A stretch of DNA of 57,569 bases from Pseudomonas paraglycinae. GTDB taxonomy: Bacteria > Pseudomonadota > Gammaproteobacteria > Pseudomonadales > Pseudomonadaceae. The stretch lies in the NCBI RefSeq assembly GCF_021601625.1, contig NZ_BQHR01000026.1, positions 1 through 57,569 of the forward strand, given 5' to 3'. The notes beneath the pieces are model-generated. The model worked only from the letters and a program-made list of their open reading frames with translations. It was not told the origin of the DNA and ran no database searches. The position numbers and the translations under genes were made by a program. Of this stretch, positions 1 to 8,875 are shown in pieces (position 1 is the first letter of the stretch; each line of letters begins with the position of its first letter).

Positions 1-26
1 TCCGATCTCTCGTTAGCGGGAGGCGA

Positions 27-54
27 ATTCTACAGCGTTACACGCTGCTGTCAA
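27..54 (-). promoter_or_regulatory. Probable rRNA operon promoter, proximal
   Basis: On the minus strand a perfect -35 TTGACA (49-54) is followed after 16 bp by TAGAAT (27-32), reading out of the left edge. The sequence downstream (1-26) matches my memory of the Pseudomonas 16S rRNA leader. The rRNA genes themselves are outside the window, so the assignment rests on this leader and on the second promoter upstream. Confidence 0.75.
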
Positions 55-229
55 CACCTCTTTTTCTCCGCTTTCGACCGAGAAGATCGAACCGTTGAAA
101 GCACCAAAAGAACCGGCATTTCCAACTGCTTCCAGGCTTCGATGAACTGAAGCGACCCGCCTTCGAAACCTACCTAACTCATTGAATCTCAAGGAGTTTT
201 CCGTTTCGACTGCGCCGGAAGTGGGGCGA

Positions 230-257
230 ATTATAGAGACTCAGAATTTGCCGTCAA
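230..257 (-). promoter_or_regulatory. Probable rRNA operon promoter, distal
   Basis: Minus strand TTGACG (252-257), 16-bp spacer, perfect TATAAT (230-235). It lies about 200 bp upstream of the proximal promoter and reads the same way. Tandem strong promoters with a long leader are typical of rrn operons. The stretch 1-288 contains no convincing protein gene. Confidence 0.75.
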
Positions 258-288
258 CCCTTATTTTCATAAATCTGTCATATCGGTC

Positions 289-334
289 AAAAAAGCCCCG
301 ACACGCGAAGGCCGACCTTAAAAGGTCGGCCTTC
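289..334 (-). terminator. Rho-independent terminator after bauC
   Basis: A 13-bp perfect stem (307-319 with 322-334, 2-nt loop) is followed on the minus strand, after a short GC-rich stretch, by a run of six T (289-294). It sits 19 bp past the stop of the dehydrogenase gene and separates it from the rRNA promoters. Confidence 0.8.
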
Positions 335-352
335 GTTGCACTGCCCTTCTAC

Positions 353-1846
353 TTACAAGCTAGGGAATGCGAATTGCGAAGCCTCATGGCTCGCACGCTG
401 CGGCCAGCGCTGGGTGATCGCCTTGCGACGGGTATAGAAGCGCACACCATCCGGACCATAGGCATGCAGATCGCCGAACAGCGAACGCTTCCAACCACCG
501 AAGCTGTGGTAAGCCACTGGCACCGGCAATGGAACGTTGACGCCGACCATGCCGACTTCGATCTCGTCGCAGAACAGACGCGCCGCTTCACCGTCACGGG
601 TGAAGATGCAAGTGCCGTTGCCGTATTCGTGATCGTTGATCAGTTGCATCGCCTCTTCCAGGCTGTTCACCCGGACGACGCACAGCACCGGCCCGAAGAT
701 CTCTTCTTTATAGATACGCATCTCAGGAGTGACGTTGTCGAACAGGCAGCCCCCCAGGAAGAAGCCTTCTTCATGACCGGCAACGCTCAGACCACGTCCG
801 TCGACCACCAGGGTCGCGCCCGCCGCCACGCCGTCTTCGACATAGCCGCTGACCTTGTCGCGCGCCTGACCGGTAACCAGCGGCCCCATGTCCAGACCAC
901 ACGAAGTGCCGGCACCGATTTTCAGCGCCTTGATCTGAGGAACCAGTTTGGCCACCAGTGCATCCGCCACCTGATCGCCCACACACACGGCTACCGAAAT
1001 CGCCATGCAGCGCTCGCCGCAAGAACCGTAAGCCGCGCCCATCAGTGCGCTGACCGCGTTGTCCAGATCCGCATCCGGCATCAGCACCGCGTGGTTCTTC
1101 GCGCCGCCCAGTGCCTGAACGCGTTTGCCGCGCTTGGTGCCTTCGGCATAGATGTATTCGGCAATCGGCGTCGAACCCACGAAGCTCAGCGCTTTGACTT
1201 CCGGCGCTTCGATCAGCGCGTCCACCGCAGTCTTGTCACCGTGCACCACGCTCAGCACACCTTTCGGCAGGCCTGCTTCCAGCAGCAGTTGTGCGATCAG
1301 CAGGGTCGAGCTCGGATCACGCTCGGACGGCTTGAGGATAAAGCAGTTGCCGCAGACGATCGCCAGCGGATACATCCACAGCGGCACCATCGCCGGGAAG
1401 TTGAACGGGGTGATACCGGCCACCACGCCCAGCGGCTGGAAGTCCGACCACGCATCGATGTTCGGGCCGACGTTGCGGCTGTACTCGCCCTTGAGGATTT
1501 CCGGCGCTGCGCAGGCGAACTCGACGTTCTCGATACCACGCTTCAGTTCACCGGCAGCGTCTTCCAGGGTCTTGCCGTGTTCTTCGCTGATCAATTGCGA
1601 GATACGTGCTTCGTTTTGCTCCAGCAATTGCTTGAAGCGGAACATCACCTGAGCACGTTTGGCCGGTGGCGTGTTACGCCAGGCCGGGAACGCAGCCTTG
1701 GCGGCATCGATGGCGTGCTGGATGGTTTCGCGAGTCGCCAGCGGCAGTTTGTGGATAGCCTGACCGGTAGACGGGTTGAACACATCGACCGCGCGACCGT
1801 TCTCGGTCACCAGTTCGCCATTGATCAAATGCGGGATAACGCTCAT
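353..1846 (-). CDS. bauC: CoA-acylating (methyl)malonate-semialdehyde dehydrogenase
   Basis: This 497-aa protein has full ALDH-superfamily length. It has a GSTPIA nucleotide-binding turn near residue 225, and the catalytic Cys lies in the GERCMA motif near residue 280. The usual ALDH ELGGK motif reads ALGGAKN, losing the general-base Glu, as in the CoA-acylating MMSDH family. It should oxidise malonate semialdehyde (from beta-alanine) or methylmalonate semialdehyde to acetyl- or propionyl-CoA in the cytoplasm. It lies 76 bp downstream of the aminotransferase on the same strand, so the pair is probably one operon and bauC is the likely role. A valine-pathway mmsA is the alternative, since the sequences are similar. 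Confidence 0.88.
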   Translation of the reverse strand: MSVIPHLINGELVTENGRAVDVFNPSTGQAIHKLPLATRETIQHAIDAAKAAFPAWRNTPPAKRAQVMFRFKQLLEQNEARISQLISEEHGKTLEDAAGELKRGIENVEFACAAPEILKGEYSRNVGPNIDAWSDFQPLGVVAGITPFNFPAMVPLWMYPLAIVCGNCFILKPSERDPSSTLLIAQLLLEAGLPKGVLSVVHGDKTAVDALIEAPEVKALSFVGSTPIAEYIYAEGTKRGKRVQALGGAKNHAVLMPDADLDNAVSALMGAAYGSCGERCMAISVAVCVGDQVADALVAKLVPQIKALKIGAGTSCGLDMGPLVTGQARDKVSGYVEDGVAAGATLVVDGRGLSVAGHEEGFFLGGCLFDNVTPEMRIYKEEIFGPVLCVVRVNSLEEAMQLINDHEYGNGTCIFTRDGEAARLFCDEIEVGMVGVNVPLPVPVAYHSFGGWKRSLFGDLHAYGPDGVRFYTRRKAITQRWPQRASHEASQFAFPSL

Positions 1847-1922
1847 CGGGGAACTCCTGAATTCTTGTGCGCAGACGCCCGGAAGGGCGCCTGCTATTGG
1901 CGTATCTATATAGAAGGAAAAA

Positions 1923-3272
1923 TCAGTCGAGCTTGTTCAGCACTTCGCCGACCGCGTCGAACAGACGATCAAGGTCCTGCGGCTTGCTGTTGAAGGTTGG
2001 GCCGAACTGCAGGGTGTCGCCACCGAAGCGCACGTAGAACCCGGCTTTCCACAACGCCATACCGGCTTCGAACGGACGCACGATGGCGTCGCCGTCACGG
2101 CCCGCAATCTGGATCGCACCGGCCAGGCCGAAGTTGCGAATGTCGATGACGTTCTTCGCGCCTTTCAGACCATGCAGAGCATTTTCGAAATGCGGTGCGA
2201 CTTCGGCCACGCTCTGCACCAGGTTTTCCTTTTGCAGCAGGTCGAGAGCTGCCAAGCCAGCGGCGCAAGCCACCGGGTGCGCCGAGTAGGTGTAGCCGTG
2301 CGGGAATTCCACGGCGTATTCCGGGGTCGGCTGGTTCATGAAGGTCTGGTAGATCTCGGAGCTGGCAATCACCGCGCCCATCGGGATCGCGCCGTTAGTG
2401 ACTTGCTTGGCGATGCACATCAGGTCCGGGGTCACGCCGAACGTGGTGGCGCCGAACATGGTGCCGGTACGGCCGAACCCGGTAATCACTTCGTCGAATA
2501 CCAGCAGGATGTTGTGCTGGTCGCAGATTTCACGCAGACGCTTGAGGTAGCCCTGTGGCGGAACCAGCACGCCAGCGGAACCGGCCATCGGCTCAACGAA
2601 CACCGCTGCGATGTTCGACGCATCGTGCAGTTCGATCAGCTTCAGCAGCTCATCGGCCAGGGCGATACCGCCCTGCTCCGGCATGCCACGGGAGAACGCA
2701 TTGCTCGCCAGCAAAGTGTGCGGCAGGTGATCGACATCCATCATCGCCTGACCGAACAGCTTGCGGTTGCCGTTGACGCCGCCGAGGCTGGTGCCGGCGA
2801 TGTTCACACCGTGGTAGCCACGGGCGCGGCCGATCATCTTGGTCTTGGTCGACTGGCCTTTGAGGCGCCAGTAAGCGCGGACCATTTTCACCGCGGTATC
2901 GGCGCATTCGGAACCGGAGTCAGTGAAGAACACGTGGTTCAGGTTACCCGGGGTCAGATCGGTGATTTTCTCCGCCAGCTGGAACGACAGCGGGTGGCCG
3001 TACTGGAAGCCCGGCGAGTAATCGAGGGTGCCCAACTGCTTGGCCACCGCTTCCTGGATTTCCTTGCGGGTATGCCCGGCGCCGCAGGTCCACAGACCGG
3101 ACAGCGAGTCGTACACCTTGCGGCCCTTGTCGTCGATCAGCCAGCTGCCTTCGGCACCAACGATCAGACGCGGGTCGCGCTGGAAGTTGCGGTTGGCGGT
3201 GTACGGCATCCAGTGCGCGTCCAGCTTCAGTTGACTGGCCAGTGGCGACGGCGCGTTTTCAGGCATGTTCAT
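1923..3272 (-). CDS. bauA: Omega-amino acid (beta-alanine):pyruvate aminotransferase
   Basis: A 449-aa class-III PLP aminotransferase. It has the DEVITGFGR motif near residue 260 and the PLP Lys in IAKQVTNG near residue 288, with family-typical length. It transfers the amino group of beta-alanine to pyruvate, giving malonate semialdehyde and alanine; the semialdehyde then feeds the adjacent dehydrogenase. The arrangement (regulator divergent from aminotransferase, then dehydrogenase) resembles the bauRABCD locus of P. aeruginosa, although bauB and bauD are not beside it here. Other omega-amine donors are possible. Confidence 0.9.
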   Translation of the reverse strand: MNMPENAPSPLASQLKLDAHWMPYTANRNFQRDPRLIVGAEGSWLIDDKGRKVYDSLSGLWTCGAGHTRKEIQEAVAKQLGTLDYSPGFQYGHPLSFQLAEKITDLTPGNLNHVFFTDSGSECADTAVKMVRAYWRLKGQSTKTKMIGRARGYHGVNIAGTSLGGVNGNRKLFGQAMMDVDHLPHTLLASNAFSRGMPEQGGIALADELLKLIELHDASNIAAVFVEPMAGSAGVLVPPQGYLKRLREICDQHNILLVFDEVITGFGRTGTMFGATTFGVTPDLMCIAKQVTNGAIPMGAVIASSEIYQTFMNQPTPEYAVEFPHGYTYSAHPVACAAGLAALDLLQKENLVQSVAEVAPHFENALHGLKGAKNVIDIRNFGLAGAIQIAGRDGDAIVRPFEAGMALWKAGFYVRFGGDTLQFGPTFNSKPQDLDRLFDAVGEVLNKLD

Positions 3273-3411
3273 CGGGCAAAACCTCGCAGGGCAATAAGCT
3301 TCAGAGAGATAGAAAGCGTTGTTGCAGCTAAATTGCCACGCGGATAAAGTCGGTGAAATTCAACTCTTCTAACCTTCAGTTAGAACTCTGCTAAACAATG
3401 AGAACATCAGC

Positions 3412-4332
3412 ATGAGCAGCCGCCGCCCCGATCCACTGGCCCAGGTCAGTGACTTTGATATTCGCCTGCTGCGGATTTTTCGCAGCGTGGTGGAGTGCGG
3501 CGGCTTCTCGGCGGCGGAAACCGTACTCGGCATCGGTCGCTCGGCGATCAGCCAGCAGATGAGCGATCTGGAACAACGCCTCGGCCTGCGCCTTTGCCAA
3601 CGCGGGCGCGCCGGTTTCTCCCTGACCGAAGAGGGTCGTGAGGTTTACCAGTCGGCGCTGCAGCTGTTGAGTGCACTGGAGAGCTTTCGCACCGAGGTCA
3701 ACGGCCTGCATCAGCACCTGCGCGGCGAGTTGATCATCGGCCTGACCGACAACCTCGTCACCCTGCCCCACATGCGCATCACCCACGCGCTCGCGCAGTT
3801 GAAGGAGCGCGGGCCGGACGTGCAGATCCAGATCCGCATGATCGCTCCCAATGAAGTCGAGCAAGGCGTGCTCGATGGGCGCCTGCATGTCGGCGTGGTG
3901 CCGCAGGCCAGTGCGTTGTCGGGACTGGAATATCAGCCGCTGTACAGCGAACGCTCGCTGCTTTATTGCGCGGTCGGCCATCCGCTGTTTTACGTTGACG
4001 ATAAACAGTTGGATGAAGAGCGCCTCAACAGCCAGGACGCCATCGCCCCGACCTTCCGTTTGCCGGCGGAGATCCAGGCGCACTATCAGGCCCTCAATTG
4101 CACCGCCAGCGCTTCCGACCGCGAAGGCATGGCGTTCCTGATTCTGACCGGGCGTTACATCGGTTACCTGCCGGATCACTACGCCAGTCTCTGGGTACAA
4201 CAAGGTCGCTTGCGCGCACTCAAGGCCAGCACCCGCTTCTATGATTTGAGCCTGGCTTCGGTCACCCGCAAGGGCCGCCGCCCTCATCTGGTACTGGAAA
4301 ACTTTCTCGAAAGCCTCGCAGCCACCCGCTGA
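3412..4332 (+). CDS. LysR-family regulator of the beta-alanine genes
   Basis: A 306-aa LysR-type regulator. Its N-terminal winged HTH (about residues 15-75) contains the typical FSAAETVLGIGRSAISQQ stretch, followed by a substrate-binding effector domain. It is transcribed divergently from the aminotransferase across a 139-bp gap, the usual layout for a LysR activator acting on its neighbour. By position it corresponds to BauR of P. aeruginosa. The effector is inferred to be beta-alanine or a related omega-amino acid. Confidence 0.88.
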   Translation: MSSRRPDPLAQVSDFDIRLLRIFRSVVECGGFSAAETVLGIGRSAISQQMSDLEQRLGLRLCQRGRAGFSLTEEGREVYQSALQLLSALESFRTEVNGLHQHLRGELIIGLTDNLVTLPHMRITHALAQLKERGPDVQIQIRMIAPNEVEQGVLDGRLHVGVVPQASALSGLEYQPLYSERSLLYCAVGHPLFYVDDKQLDEERLNSQDAIAPTFRLPAEIQAHYQALNCTASASDREGMAFLILTGRYIGYLPDHYASLWVQQGRLRALKASTRFYDLSLASVTRKGRRPHLVLENFLESLAATR

Positions 4333-4427
4333 CGACCGGGGTTTTATTCGCCCGGGGCTTGTCCCGCGCCGGTGGTTGCGCTATCAACGCAACTGGTTGC
4401 ACCCCACAGACCAACCCGGAAGTGCCT

Positions 4428-5078
4428 ATGACCTTTGAAGTCCCCGCTCACGGCGGCAAACCTGCCAGCCGCATTCGTCAGAAGAATGAAGAGACCATCA
4501 TCAAAGCCGCCGAAGACGAGTTCGCCCGTCACGGGTACAAAGGCACGAGCATGAACACCATCGCCACCAAGGCCGGACTGCCCAAGGCGAATCTGCATTA
4601 CTACTTCAGCAACAAGCTCGGGTTGTACGTGGCGGTGCTGAGCAACATCCTTCAATTGTGGGACAGCACCTTCAACTCCCTCACGGCCGAGGACGATCCG
4701 GCCGAAGCGCTGACCCGCTACATCCGCGCGAAAATGGAATTCTCCCGTCGCCAGCCGCAAGCGTCGCGGATCTTCGCGATGGAAGTGATCAGCGGCGGCG
4801 AATGCCTGACCGAATATTTCAACCAGGATTACCGCGCCTGGTTCCAGGGCCGCGCCGGCGTTTTCCAGGCCTGGATCGACGCGGGCAAAATGGATCCGGT
4901 CGACCCGGTGCACCTGATCTTCCTGTTGTGGGGCAGCACCCAGCATTACGCCGACTTCGCCACCCAGATCTGCCGGGTGACCGGTCGCAGCAAGTTGACC
5001 AAACAGGATATGGAAGACGCCGGCAACAATCTGATCCGCATCATTCTCAAAGGCTGCGGCCTCACTGCTTCTATATAA
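4428..5078 (+). CDS. TetR-family regulator, RutR/YcdC-like
   Basis: A 216-aa TetR-family protein. The HTH lies at about residues 20-66 (AEDEFARHGYKGTSMNTIA, then ANLHYYFSNK), with a RutR-type C-terminal ligand domain. I chose the ATG at 4428 because the protein from there has family length; a longer open frame exists upstream but lacks family sequence. RutR proteins sense pyrimidines, and the gene sits next to purine uptake and deamination genes, so a nucleobase signal is plausible but inferred. yigZ follows 8 bp downstream, probably co-transcribed. Confidence 0.87.
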   Translation: MTFEVPAHGGKPASRIRQKNEETIIKAAEDEFARHGYKGTSMNTIATKAGLPKANLHYYFSNKLGLYVAVLSNILQLWDSTFNSLTAEDDPAEALTRYIRAKMEFSRRQPQASRIFAMEVISGGECLTEYFNQDYRAWFQGRAGVFQAWIDAGKMDPVDPVHLIFLLWGSTQHYADFATQICRVTGRSKLTKQDMEDAGNNLIRIILKGCGLTASI

Positions 5079-5086
5079 GTCGTTTT

Positions 5087-5668
5087 ATGCCATTCACCCT
5101 CAGCGGCTTTTGCGAGTTCCGCGAAGAAATCCGCAAAAGCCGTTTCATCACTTTCGCCGCGCCGATCGGCAGCCCCGCTGAGGCGCAAGCCTTCATCGAG
5201 CAGCACAGCGACTTGAACGCTTCGCACAATTGCTGGGCGTGGAAACTCGGCGACCAGTACCGCAGCAACGACGACGGTGAACCCGGCGGCACTGCCGGGC
5301 GACCGATTCTCGCGGCCATCGAAGCGCAGGACTGCGATCAGGTCGCGGTGCTGGTGATCCGTTGGTACGGCGGCATTCAACTGGGCACCGGCGGTCTGGC
5401 CCGGGCCTATGGCGGCGGCGCCAACAAATGCCTGCAGGCAGCGCCGAAGATCGAGTTGATCAGTCGCGTGCCCGTGCGTTGCGCCTGCGCCTTTGGCGAA
5501 CTGGCGCTGGTTAAACTGCGGGTCGCGGATCTGGGCGGATTGGTGGTCGAGGAAAACTTCACCGCCAATGGTGTCGAGCTGCAACTGGCCGTGGGTGAAG
5601 CGCACATCGAGCAGTTGCAGAATCAGTTGGCCGATCTGAGCCGTGGGCGAATCCTGCTGCAGCGTTGA
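5087..5668 (+). CDS. yigZ: YigZ/IMPACT-family protein
   Basis: This 193-aa protein belongs to UPF0029 (YigZ, related to eukaryotic IMPACT). The NCWAW and DDGEPGGTAGRPIL stretches and the RWYGGIQLGTGGLARAY motif are diagnostic of the N-terminal domain; a ferredoxin-like C-terminal domain follows. The molecular function in bacteria is not settled; IMPACT relatives act in translational control. It starts 8 bp after the TetR gene. The start at 5087 is the first in-frame ATG preceding conserved sequence, without a strong ribosome site, which suggests coupling to the upstream gene. Confidence 0.92.
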   Translation: MPFTLSGFCEFREEIRKSRFITFAAPIGSPAEAQAFIEQHSDLNASHNCWAWKLGDQYRSNDDGEPGGTAGRPILAAIEAQDCDQVAVLVIRWYGGIQLGTGGLARAYGGGANKCLQAAPKIELISRVPVRCACAFGELALVKLRVADLGGLVVEENFTANGVELQLAVGEAHIEQLQNQLADLSRGRILLQR

Positions 5669-6205
5669 AGCCCCGCCATTTTTTAGGGCACAAGCCGATT
5701 TGCTTATACCCGAGACTTGCCCACATCCGCTGTGCACCCGGCTGTGGATAACCTGAGCACAGGAGGCTGTAACCCTTCTGTCACGTGGCTTTGCGGGATT
5801 TGCTCACTTTTCGTCCAATCGCCCATCACAACGAACAATTTCACGTAAAAACAATCGCTTAGCGTTGTTTATCGCTTTTAGAAGAAAGCCCGGCAGTGCT
5901 TATGCCCGCGATTTTGTCTTGCGCACAAATACTGTGGAGCAACCTGTGGATAAGCCGTTCATGGCTGGCGCAGTCGCAGGTTCTGCATGGCTTTGGCGAG
6001 GTTGTTCGTTTTTTGATCAGCCCGGTGCGGGCAAAACTGGAGCCTGATCAAAGGCTTTGCCCTCAAGTGGTGCCGCGCAAGACGTCGAATTCATTTCACA
6101 GGCTCTACGCCACAGGCTGGCAAACAGCAGTCGCCTGCGTTCCTGACTCAATGGCCAGGAAATTGCTTTATCCACAGGCACAACTCCAAGCGACCCGAGC
6201 CTGTC
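5669..6205. other. Gene-free spacer with three consensus DnaA boxes
   Basis: This 537-bp spacer carries three perfect 9-mer DnaA boxes (TTATCCACA or its complement): 5743-5751, 5945-5953 and 6168-6176. There is also an AT-rich imperfect palindrome at 5848-5870 (AAACAATCGCT facing AGCGTTGTTT). No plausible coding sequence covers it. It could be a DnaA-titration or control site, or the promoter region of the ABC importer; the sequence alone does not decide. Confidence 0.5.
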
Positions 6206-7756
6206 ATGCCAAACCCCACGTCCACACCGCGCCTGCAACTGCGCCACATCAGCAAACGTTATCCCGGTTGCCTCGCCAATGACGCCATCGACCTGAGCAT
6301 CGCCCCCGGTGAAATCCACGCGCTGCTCGGTGAAAACGGTGCAGGCAAAAGCACGTTGATGAAGATCATCTACGGCGTCACCCAGGCCGATTCGGGCGAG
6401 ATGCTGTGGCAGGGTCAACCGGTGAGCATGCGCAATCCGGCCCAGGCGCGGCAGTTGGGCATCGGCATGGTGTTCCAGCACTTCTCGCTGTTCGAGACTT
6501 TGAGCGTGGCGCAAAACATTGCATTGGCGATGGGTGCAGCGGCCGGTTCGCCGAAACAGCTTGAGGCGAAAATCCGTGAAGTGTCGCGCCGATATGGCAT
6601 GGCGCTGGAACCCCAGCGACTTGTCCACAGCCTGTCGATCGGCGAGCGGCAACGAGTCGAGATCGTTCGTTGCCTGATGCAGGACATTCGCCTGCTGATT
6701 CTCGATGAGCCGACCTCGGTGCTCACGCCGCAGGAAGCCGACGAGTTGTTCATCACCCTGCGCCGGCTCGCGGCCGAGGGCTGCAGCATTCTGTTCATCA
6801 GCCACAAACTCGGCGAGGTGCGCGCCTTGTGCCACAGCGCCACGGTATTGCGTGGTGGCCGAGTGGCCGGGCATTGCGTACCGGCCGACTGCACTGATCG
6901 GCAACTGGCGCAATTGATGGTGGGAGAAGCCGCGACATTGATCGGCGAGTTCACGAAGGTCACCGGTGGCGTGGCGTTCTTGCAGGTCAGTGGATTGAAC
7001 TGGCACAACCCGGATCCGTTCGGCTGCTCCCTGAGCGACATCGATCTGCAGGTGCGCAGCGGTGAAATCGTCGGCATCGCCGGCGTGGCGGGCAACGGTC
7101 AGGACGAGTTACTCGCCTTGCTCAGCGGCGAACAAACGTTGCCCCGCGAATCAGCGGCAACCATCCGTTTCCGAGAACACCCCGTCGCCGATCGGCGCCC
7201 GGATGCGCGACGCAAACTCGGCCTGGCGTTCGTCCCCGCCGAACGCCTCGGGCATGGCGCGGTGCCGGACATGAGCCTGGCGGACAACGCCCTGCTCACC
7301 GCTTTTCAACAAGGCCTGGTCAGCCACGGCTTGATAGAGCGCGGCAAGGTCGAAACCCTCGCCCGAACGATCATCCAGCGCTTCGGCGTGAAAACCCCGG
7401 ACACCCAGACCGCCGCCCGCAGCCTGTCCGGCGGCAACCTGCAGAAATTCATCCTCGGCCGGGAAATCCTCCAGCAACCGAAACTGCTGATCGCCGCGCA
7501 CCCGACCTGGGGCGTGGATGTCGGCGCGGCGGCCACCATCCACCGCGCGCTGATTGCCCTGCGCGATGCCGGGGCGGCGATTCTGGTGATCTCCGAAGAC
7601 CTCGACGAACTGTTCCAGATCAGCGACCGCCTCGGCGCGCTGTGCGGCGGGCGCCTGTCAGCGTTGCAGGACACGGCGCTGACCCGCCTCAGCGACGTCG
7701 GCGGCTGGATGGCCGGCCAGTTCGACACCCCTCAATCACAACCGGCCACGGTTTAA
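6206..7756 (+). CDS. Nucleoside/purine ABC importer, double ATP-binding protein
   Basis: A 516-aa ABC ATPase with two nucleotide-binding domains, as in sugar and BMP/nucleoside importers. NBD1 has Walker A GENGAGKS (about residues 44-51), the signature LSIGERQRVE and Walker B LLILDEPTS. NBD2 lacks a canonical Walker A (GVAGNGQDE) but retains an LSGGNLQK signature; its Walker B reads AAHPTWGVDVGA. A degenerate second site is normal for this family. The two permease genes follow in the same operon; the probable binding protein lies beyond the island at 39.4 kb. Confidence 0.9.
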   Translation: MPNPTSTPRLQLRHISKRYPGCLANDAIDLSIAPGEIHALLGENGAGKSTLMKIIYGVTQADSGEMLWQGQPVSMRNPAQARQLGIGMVFQHFSLFETLSVAQNIALAMGAAAGSPKQLEAKIREVSRRYGMALEPQRLVHSLSIGERQRVEIVRCLMQDIRLLILDEPTSVLTPQEADELFITLRRLAAEGCSILFISHKLGEVRALCHSATVLRGGRVAGHCVPADCTDRQLAQLMVGEAATLIGEFTKVTGGVAFLQVSGLNWHNPDPFGCSLSDIDLQVRSGEIVGIAGVAGNGQDELLALLSGEQTLPRESAATIRFREHPVADRRPDARRKLGLAFVPAERLGHGAVPDMSLADNALLTAFQQGLVSHGLIERGKVETLARTIIQRFGVKTPDTQTAARSLSGGNLQKFILGREILQQPKLLIAAHPTWGVDVGAAATIHRALIALRDAGAAILVISEDLDELFQISDRLGALCGGRLSALQDTALTRLSDVGGWMAGQFDTPQSQPATV

Positions 7757-7768
7757 CGGAGCTTTCCC

Positions 7769-8875
7769 ATGTTGCTTTCCCTCGAACCCCGTGGCCGGCA
7801 GTCGCGCCTGATGCTGTGGTGCTCGCCGGTGCTGGCGGCGGCGCTGACGCTGGTCTGCGGATCTTTGCTGTTCGTCGCCCTTGGCCATGATCCGCTGAAG
7901 ACTTTGCACACCTTGTTGATCGCCCCGATCAGTGACCTGTACGGCGTCTCCGAGCTGCTGGTCAAAACCCTGCCGATTCTGTTGTGTGCGTTGGGCCTCG
8001 CAGTGGCCTATCAGGCGCGGATCTGGAACATCGGCGCCGAAGGCCAATTGCTGCTCGGCGCCCTCGCCGGCAGTGCGCTGGCGGTGAACATCATCGATGT
8101 GCAAAGCCGTTGGGCGCTGGTGCTGATCCTGCTGACTGGCACGTTCGCCGGCGCCGCGTGGGCCGGCCTCACCGCCTGGTTGCGCACGCGCTTCAACGCC
8201 AACGAAATCCTCACCAGCATCATGCTCAATTACATCGCGCTGAACCTGTTGCTGTTCTGCGTACACGGGCCGCTGAAGGATCCGGCCGGATTCAACTTTC
8301 CCGAGTCGGCGATGTTCAGCGACGCCAGCCGCCTGCCGCTGTTGATGGAAGACGGGCGGGCACATATCGGCGTGTATTTCGCCTTGCTCGCGCTGGTCGC
8401 GGTGTGGGTGTTGCTGCAGAAAAGCTTTGTCGGTTTCCAGATCAAGGTGCTAGGGCTGGACAAGCGTGCGGCAGGGTTTGTCGGGTTTCGCGAAAAGCGG
8501 CTGATCTGGCTCGCCCTGCTGATCAGTGGTGGATTGGCCGGGCTCGCCGGTGTCTGCGAAGTCACCGGGCCGATCGGCCAACTGGTGCCGCAGGTCTCGC
8601 CGGGCTACGGCTATGCGGCGATCACCGTGGCGTTCCTCGGGCGGCTCAATCCGATCGGCATTCTGTTTTCCAGCCTGTTGATGGCGCTGCTGTACATCGG
8701 TGGCGAGAGCGCGCAGATGACGCTGAATCTGCCGCAGGCAATCACTCAGTTGTTCCAGGGAATGATGCTGTTTTTCCTGCTGGCCTGTGACGTGCTGATC
8801 CTCTATCGGCCACGTCTTAATCTGCGCTGGGCACGGCGCACTTCTACCACCGCCGTAACCGCCGGAGCGCTGTGA
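7769..8875 (+). CDS. Nucleoside-type ABC transporter permease 1
   Basis: A 368-aa polytopic inner-membrane permease of the BPD_transp_2 (RbsC/BMP-associated) family. It has about ten hydrophobic segments and the family motif AYQARIWNIGAEGQLLLGAL near residue 77. It starts 12 bp after the ATPase stop, with a GGAGCTTTCCC ribosome-site region. It forms the membrane channel with the next protein. Nucleoside or purine is inferred from the family and from the nearby deaminases. Confidence 0.9.
   Translation: MLLSLEPRGRQSRLMLWCSPVLAAALTLVCGSLLFVALGHDPLKTLHTLLIAPISDLYGVSELLVKTLPILLCALGLAVAYQARIWNIGAEGQLLLGALAGSALAVNIIDVQSRWALVLILLTGTFAGAAWAGLTAWLRTRFNANEILTSIMLNYIALNLLLFCVHGPLKDPAGFNFPESAMFSDASRLPLLMEDGRAHIGVYFALLALVAVWVLLQKSFVGFQIKVLGLDKRAAGFVGFREKRLIWLALLISGGLAGLAGVCEVTGPIGQLVPQVSPGYGYAAITVAFLGRLNPIGILFSSLLMALLYIGGESAQMTLNLPQAITQLFQGMMLFFLLACDVLILYRPRLNLRWARRTSTTAVTAGAL

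Noticed and set aside
182-1993. 603-aa open frame on the plus strand
   Set aside because: It is antisense to bauC, has a composition typical of a GC-rich shadow frame and shows no family motif.
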